DNA from: Desulfobacterales bacterium
GTDB lineage: Bacteria; Desulfobacterota; Desulfobacteria; Desulfobacterales; UBA5852
DNA: 8,669 nucleotides
Direction: 5' to 3'
NCBI GenBank assembly: GCA_030066455.1
Contig: JASJBQ010000210.1
Location: 1-8,669 of the forward strand
The notes below the pieces were generated by a model, which made no database searches, was not told the DNA's origin, and saw nothing but the letters and a program-made list of their open reading frames with translations. Within the stretch, counting starts at the first letter, position 1; each line of letters begins with the position of its first letter. Positions 6,887 through 8,669 of the stretch are shown one piece after another. Both the position numbers and the translations under genes were made by a program.

Positions 6887-7165
6887 TCAGCCGGATGGGG
6901 GCCAATTCCTGGATTTGGGCCTGGGCTGGTTGAGGACATGGTGCCACAGCGAAAAGGCCAGCAATCCGAAGCCTGAATAGATATGCAACTGCTTGGCTCC
7001 GTGAAACTTAAAAAAACCGGAAACAAAAAGGGCGCCCAACGAACCGGTCATGCCGATCTTGGCGATTGATTTTTGAGCCCTCAAAGGGACTGCGGATGTT
7101 CGCGGGGTTTTCGCAGCGACGGATTTCCCGGTGTTTTTGTCTGGATTCATGTCTGCAGCGCGCAT
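6887..7165 (-). CDS. Small His-rich two-helix membrane protein (DUF4405-like appearance)
   Basis: 92 residues; ATG preceded by GAGGAGG at about 10 bases. An N-terminal basic cytoplasmic tail (1-36) is followed by a hydrophobic helix (about 37-53, GMTGSLGALFVSGFFKF) and a second one (about 61-77, HIYSGFGLLAFSLWHHVLN). Histidines at 55, 61, 75 and 76 near the membrane edges resemble b-type-cytochrome-like or DUF4405 small membrane proteins, where they may bind heme or metal. It is the first gene of the minus-strand uptake operon and divergent from the DtxR-like regulator, which supports a role in metal or heme handling. The tail after LNQ (PRPKSRNWPPSG) may derive from the fused remains of the next gene, tonB. 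Function is uncertain. Confidence 0.6.
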   Translation of the reverse strand: MRAADMNPDKNTGKSVAAKTPRTSAVPLRAQKSIAKIGMTGSLGALFVSGFFKFHGAKQLHIYSGFGLLAFSLWHHVLNQPRPKSRNWPPSG

Positions 7166-7201
7166 ATTGATTTACCCTCCTCATCGCGTGACGTTTACGA
7201 A

Positions 7202-7230
7202 ACGGTAAGCGATGTCCATGACGAGGTCAA
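7202..7230 (-). promoter_or_regulatory. Possible promoter of the minus-strand uptake operon
   Basis: TTGACC (7230-7225) and TACCGT (7207-7202) on the minus strand are 17 bases apart, 37 bases before the ATG at 7165. The -35 is good and the -10 is weak. A short inverted repeat, CGTTT-ACG-AAACG (7192-7204), overlaps the start-site side. Confidence 0.4.
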
Positions 7231-7295
7231 CTCGGCGCACGCATCGTTTTCGGCACACGTACCGATTATCGATTGGGGATGATACGCCTATTCGC

Positions 7296-7322
7296 TTGAC
7301 ATCCCGTCAGATGTTGTAAGGT
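7296..7322 (+). promoter_or_regulatory. Probable promoter of the DtxR-like gene
   Basis: A perfect -35 TTGACA (7296-7301) is followed by only a weak -10, best read as TAAGGT (7317-7322, spacer 15). A palindromic operator starts 5 bases later. A poor -10 beside a strong operator is common in regulated promoters. Confidence 0.4.
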
Positions 7323-7326
7323 TTGC

Positions 7327-7344
7327 AGTTAGCGTAAGCTAACT
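7327..7344. promoter_or_regulatory. Palindromic operator, probable DtxR/IdeR-type metal box
   Basis: AGTTAGC-GTAA-GCTAACT: two perfect 7-base arms around a 4-base centre. The half-site GTTAG/CTAAC is the core of the known DtxR/IdeR box (TTAGGTTAGSCTAACCTAA), here with wider spacing. It sits between the promoter and start codon of a DtxR-family gene, so autoregulation is likely. The divergent operon could be controlled from the same site. Confidence 0.65.
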
Positions 7345-7379
7345 TTCATTCCATTGTCATTTTTTTTGGATCGCCTGTT

Positions 7380-7853
7380 GTGGACTTGAATCTGACGCCA
7401 AGCCAGGAGAACTATCTGGAGCACATCTGGCACCTCGCGGACAAAGGATCGGTCCGCGTCGTCGACCTGGCCGATGCCGTCGGCGTCAAACGGCCCAGTG
7501 TTACCCGTGCCGTCAACAACCTGACAGCGCTGGGGTTGGTCCGACATGAGCAATACGGCACGATCGAGTTTACAGCCAAAGGCTACAGCGCGGCCCGGTA
7601 CATTGCACGGCGCGACGCGCGTCTGAAACGCTTTTTGACCGAGGTGTTACTGTTGAATCCCCAAAAGGCGGATGAAGAAGTCTGCCGCATCGAACATGCG
7701 GTTGGCGATGAGGTGTTGCAACGACTGGATGTTCTGGTTAATTTCGTCACAACCAACAAAACCGTGCGCCGGAAGCTGGATCAGGAATTTCGAAGCAACC
7801 GGTCGGCAAACCAGCAGGGTAAGTATGGCACCGGAGCCAAATTACACGTATGA
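7380..7853 (+). CDS. DtxR/MntR-family metal-dependent transcriptional regulator
   Basis: 157 residues: an N-terminal winged helix (about 5-70, with VRVVDLADAVGVKRPSVTRA and wing LVRHEQYGTIEFTAKGY) and the dimerisation/metal domain (71-125) with VCRIEHAVGDEVLQRL. It lacks the C-terminal SH3-like domain of long DtxR proteins, as MntR-type members do. C102, E105 and H106 match the primary metal site of DtxR. Positions matching DtxR H79, E83 and H98 are D79, K83 and D98, and the M10 position is N11, so the metal site is unusual. The start is a GTG at 7380 with no clear ribosome site. An in-frame stop at 7335 limits alternatives, and no ATG is available before the conserved region. It sits between a divergent uptake operon and a putative metal-handling operon. 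It is predicted to repress them when Fe or Mn is plentiful. Confidence 0.85.
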   Translation: MDLNLTPSQENYLEHIWHLADKGSVRVVDLADAVGVKRPSVTRAVNNLTALGLVRHEQYGTIEFTAKGYSAARYIARRDARLKRFLTEVLLLNPQKADEEVCRIEHAVGDEVLQRLDVLVNFVTTNKTVRRKLDQEFRSNRSANQQGKYGTGAKLHV

Positions 7854-7865
7854 ACGGCTGGCAAC

Positions 7866-7883
7866 CCGATGAATGCTCATCGG
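7866..7883 (+). other. Perfect hairpin between the DtxR-like gene and the next gene
   Basis: CCGATGA (7866-7872) and TCATCGG (7877-7883) form a 7-bp stem with an ATGC loop, 12 bases after the regulator's stop. No T tract follows, so it is more likely an mRNA-stability or processing element, or a rho-linked stop, than an intrinsic terminator. Confidence 0.4.
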
Positions 7884-7905
7884 ACAGACATAAACCACTA
7901 ACCGA

Positions 7906-8184
7906 TTGGACCGCCAGACGGATTTACAACGCGATCTGAAGGGTCACAATGATTTTCACCATGGGGCAATTGTAAACATCATATTGGCGTGGTCGCCGCT
8001 GATTTGCTGGTTGATTGCGATGCTCTGTTTTTTCGCACTTCCCGCGAGGGTGCGGATATTAGAGCCGTTGCCGCCACCCCTGCGCCGACGGGCCCTTTTC
8101 GGTACGATCTTCTTTTTTGTCGGTCTATCGCTGTTTATCCTGCAATTCATTTTGAAGTGGCTCACCAAGGGCCATCCATTCTAA
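7906..8184 (+). CDS. Small two-helix membrane protein, unrecognised
   Basis: Up to 92 residues. A hydrophilic His-containing start (GHNDFHHG, 13-20) is followed by a membrane helix (about 21-45), a short loop rich in Pro and Arg (LPPPLRRR, 55-62) and a second helix (about 64-86). The start is uncertain: an in-frame stop at 7891 leaves only a TTG at 7906 without a ribosome site before the first helix. An AAGGG site near 7940 points to an ATG at 7948 in another frame that closes after 8 codons, so a small indel near 7948-7975 is possible. It lies 52 bases after the DtxR-like gene and 36 bases before the HMA_2 gene, so the three probably form one operon. It may be an inner-membrane partner of a metal transporter; no family was recognised. 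Confidence 0.6.
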   Translation: MDRQTDLQRDLKGHNDFHHGAIVNIILAWSPLICWLIAMLCFFALPARVRILEPLPPPLRRRALFGTIFFFVGLSLFILQFILKWLTKGHPF

Positions 8185-8207
8185 AAGCGATCGTCAATCC
8201 AACACGC

Positions 8208-8213
8208 AAGGAG
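8208..8213 (+). promoter_or_regulatory. Strong ribosome binding site of the HMA_2 gene
   Basis: AAGGAG ends 7 bases before the ATG at 8221, which fixes that start. It contrasts with the two upstream genes, which have GTG or TTG starts and no clear site. Confidence 0.7.
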
Positions 8214-8220
8214 TGGCACC

Positions 8221-8669
8221 ATGCACATGGTTGTGGGATTCCTGCTGGCATCTCTGATTCGCAAAAAGACAGGCAAGCAAACCGGGCTGCCTTCCATACG
8301 CGGCAAACTTGAAGCGGTGCATGCCCTGCCGGGCCGTTTGCGCCTGAATTCGCCTTTGCTCGAAGGCCTTCACCCTAACGTCCGCAGCAAAATCAGCGCC
8401 GAGATAAAAAAAGTGGAAGGCATTCAATCGGCGGACATCAATCATTACTCCGGTAGTTTGCTGATTACCTTCGATGCCTCCCGCATTGACTCGCCGATCG
8501 TGCATGGTGTGGTTACCAAAGTTTTAGGACTGGAGCGGGAGTTTGAGCAATCTCCCGAGAGCCTGCTGACACGCGAAATCGATCTGATGGGCCGTGCGCT
8601 GAATCAGCAGATTTATGATTCGAGCCGCGGCCTGATGGATCTGCGCTCCTCACTGATGATGAGCATATT
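8221..8669 (+). CDS. HMA_2-like (heavy-metal-associated fold) protein, 3' end cut by window edge
   Basis: 149 complete codons, open to the right edge. A short hydrophobic N terminus (MHMVVGFLLASLIRKK) is followed by a ferredoxin-like HMA domain at about 29-88: ALPGRLRLNSPLLEG, then VEGIQSADINHYSGSLLITFD. This is the layout of the HMA_2 family seen beside or in front of P1B-type metal ATPases. The CxxC metal-binding motif of classical HMA domains is absent. The following stretch, LMGRALNQQIYDSSRGLMDLRS, resembles the C-terminal part of stand-alone HMA_2 proteins from memory. The gene lies third after a DtxR-like regulator and a two-helix membrane protein. It probably takes part in intracellular metal storage or transport together with genes beyond the window. 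The exact metal is unknown. Confidence 0.75.
   Translation, partial: MHMVVGFLLASLIRKKTGKQTGLPSIRGKLEAVHALPGRLRLNSPLLEGLHPNVRSKISAEIKKVEGIQSADINHYSGSLLITFDASRIDSPIVHGVVTKVLGLEREFEQSPESLLTREIDLMGRALNQQIYDSSRGLMDLRSSLMMSI

Noticed and set aside
7166..7326. Cobalamin riboswitch ahead of the BtuF-like operon
   Set aside because: The leader from the candidate promoter to the ATG is only about 40 bases and no B12-box-like sequence was seen.

Overview
The window looks like chromosomal DNA from a Gram-negative anaerobe, most plausibly a sulfate-reducing Desulfobacterota relative. That placement is an inference from gene style: a PAS-LuxR orphan regulator, a DtxR-type regulator next to an HMA-type small protein, TonB and a periplasmic-binding-protein ABC transporter, and signal peptides of Gram-negative type. 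No rRNA, tRNA or CRISPR array was seen.

Layout. (1) Bases 3-1994, minus strand: a nearly complete, secreted, divergent alkaline phosphatase that runs off the left edge. (2) Bases 1995-2812: a junction region with a frameshifted N-terminal fragment of a tyrosine recombinase, preceded by a 12-bp perfect hairpin that contains its ribosome binding site, then an AT-rich stretch carrying a probable promoter. (3) Bases 2813-4032, plus strand: a PAS-coiled coil-LuxR-HTH regulator, followed by a 65-residue protein built from two copies of a helix-strand unit. Between the two lie tandem CCGTCAGT repeats. (4) Bases 4218-7165, minus strand: an operon of a small His-rich two-helix membrane protein, a TonB C-terminal domain without its anchor, a BtuF-like binding protein, a FecCD/BtuC-type permease and an ABC ATPase. 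Genes overlap by 4 bp (ATGA, GTGA). (5) Bases 7296-8669, plus strand and divergent from the operon: a DtxR/MntR-family regulator with a strong palindrome in its promoter, a two-helix membrane protein, and the start of an HMA_2-domain protein cut by the right edge.

How it fits together: regions 4 and 5 form a divergent metal-homeostasis locus. The DtxR-like protein probably senses Fe or Mn and acts at the palindrome at 7327-7344. The divergent operon would import a metal chelate, heme or corrinoid. The HMA_2 gene suggests that a metal-transporting P-type ATPase lies beyond the edge, but this cannot be seen.

The most striking observation is that the uptake operon carries three lesions. TonB has no N-terminal anchor, the permease has one extra base in a G tract, and the permease has lost roughly its last 100 residues and is joined in frame to the ATPase. 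Either the operon is decaying, or part of this is assembly error, or a real permease-ATPase fusion exists.
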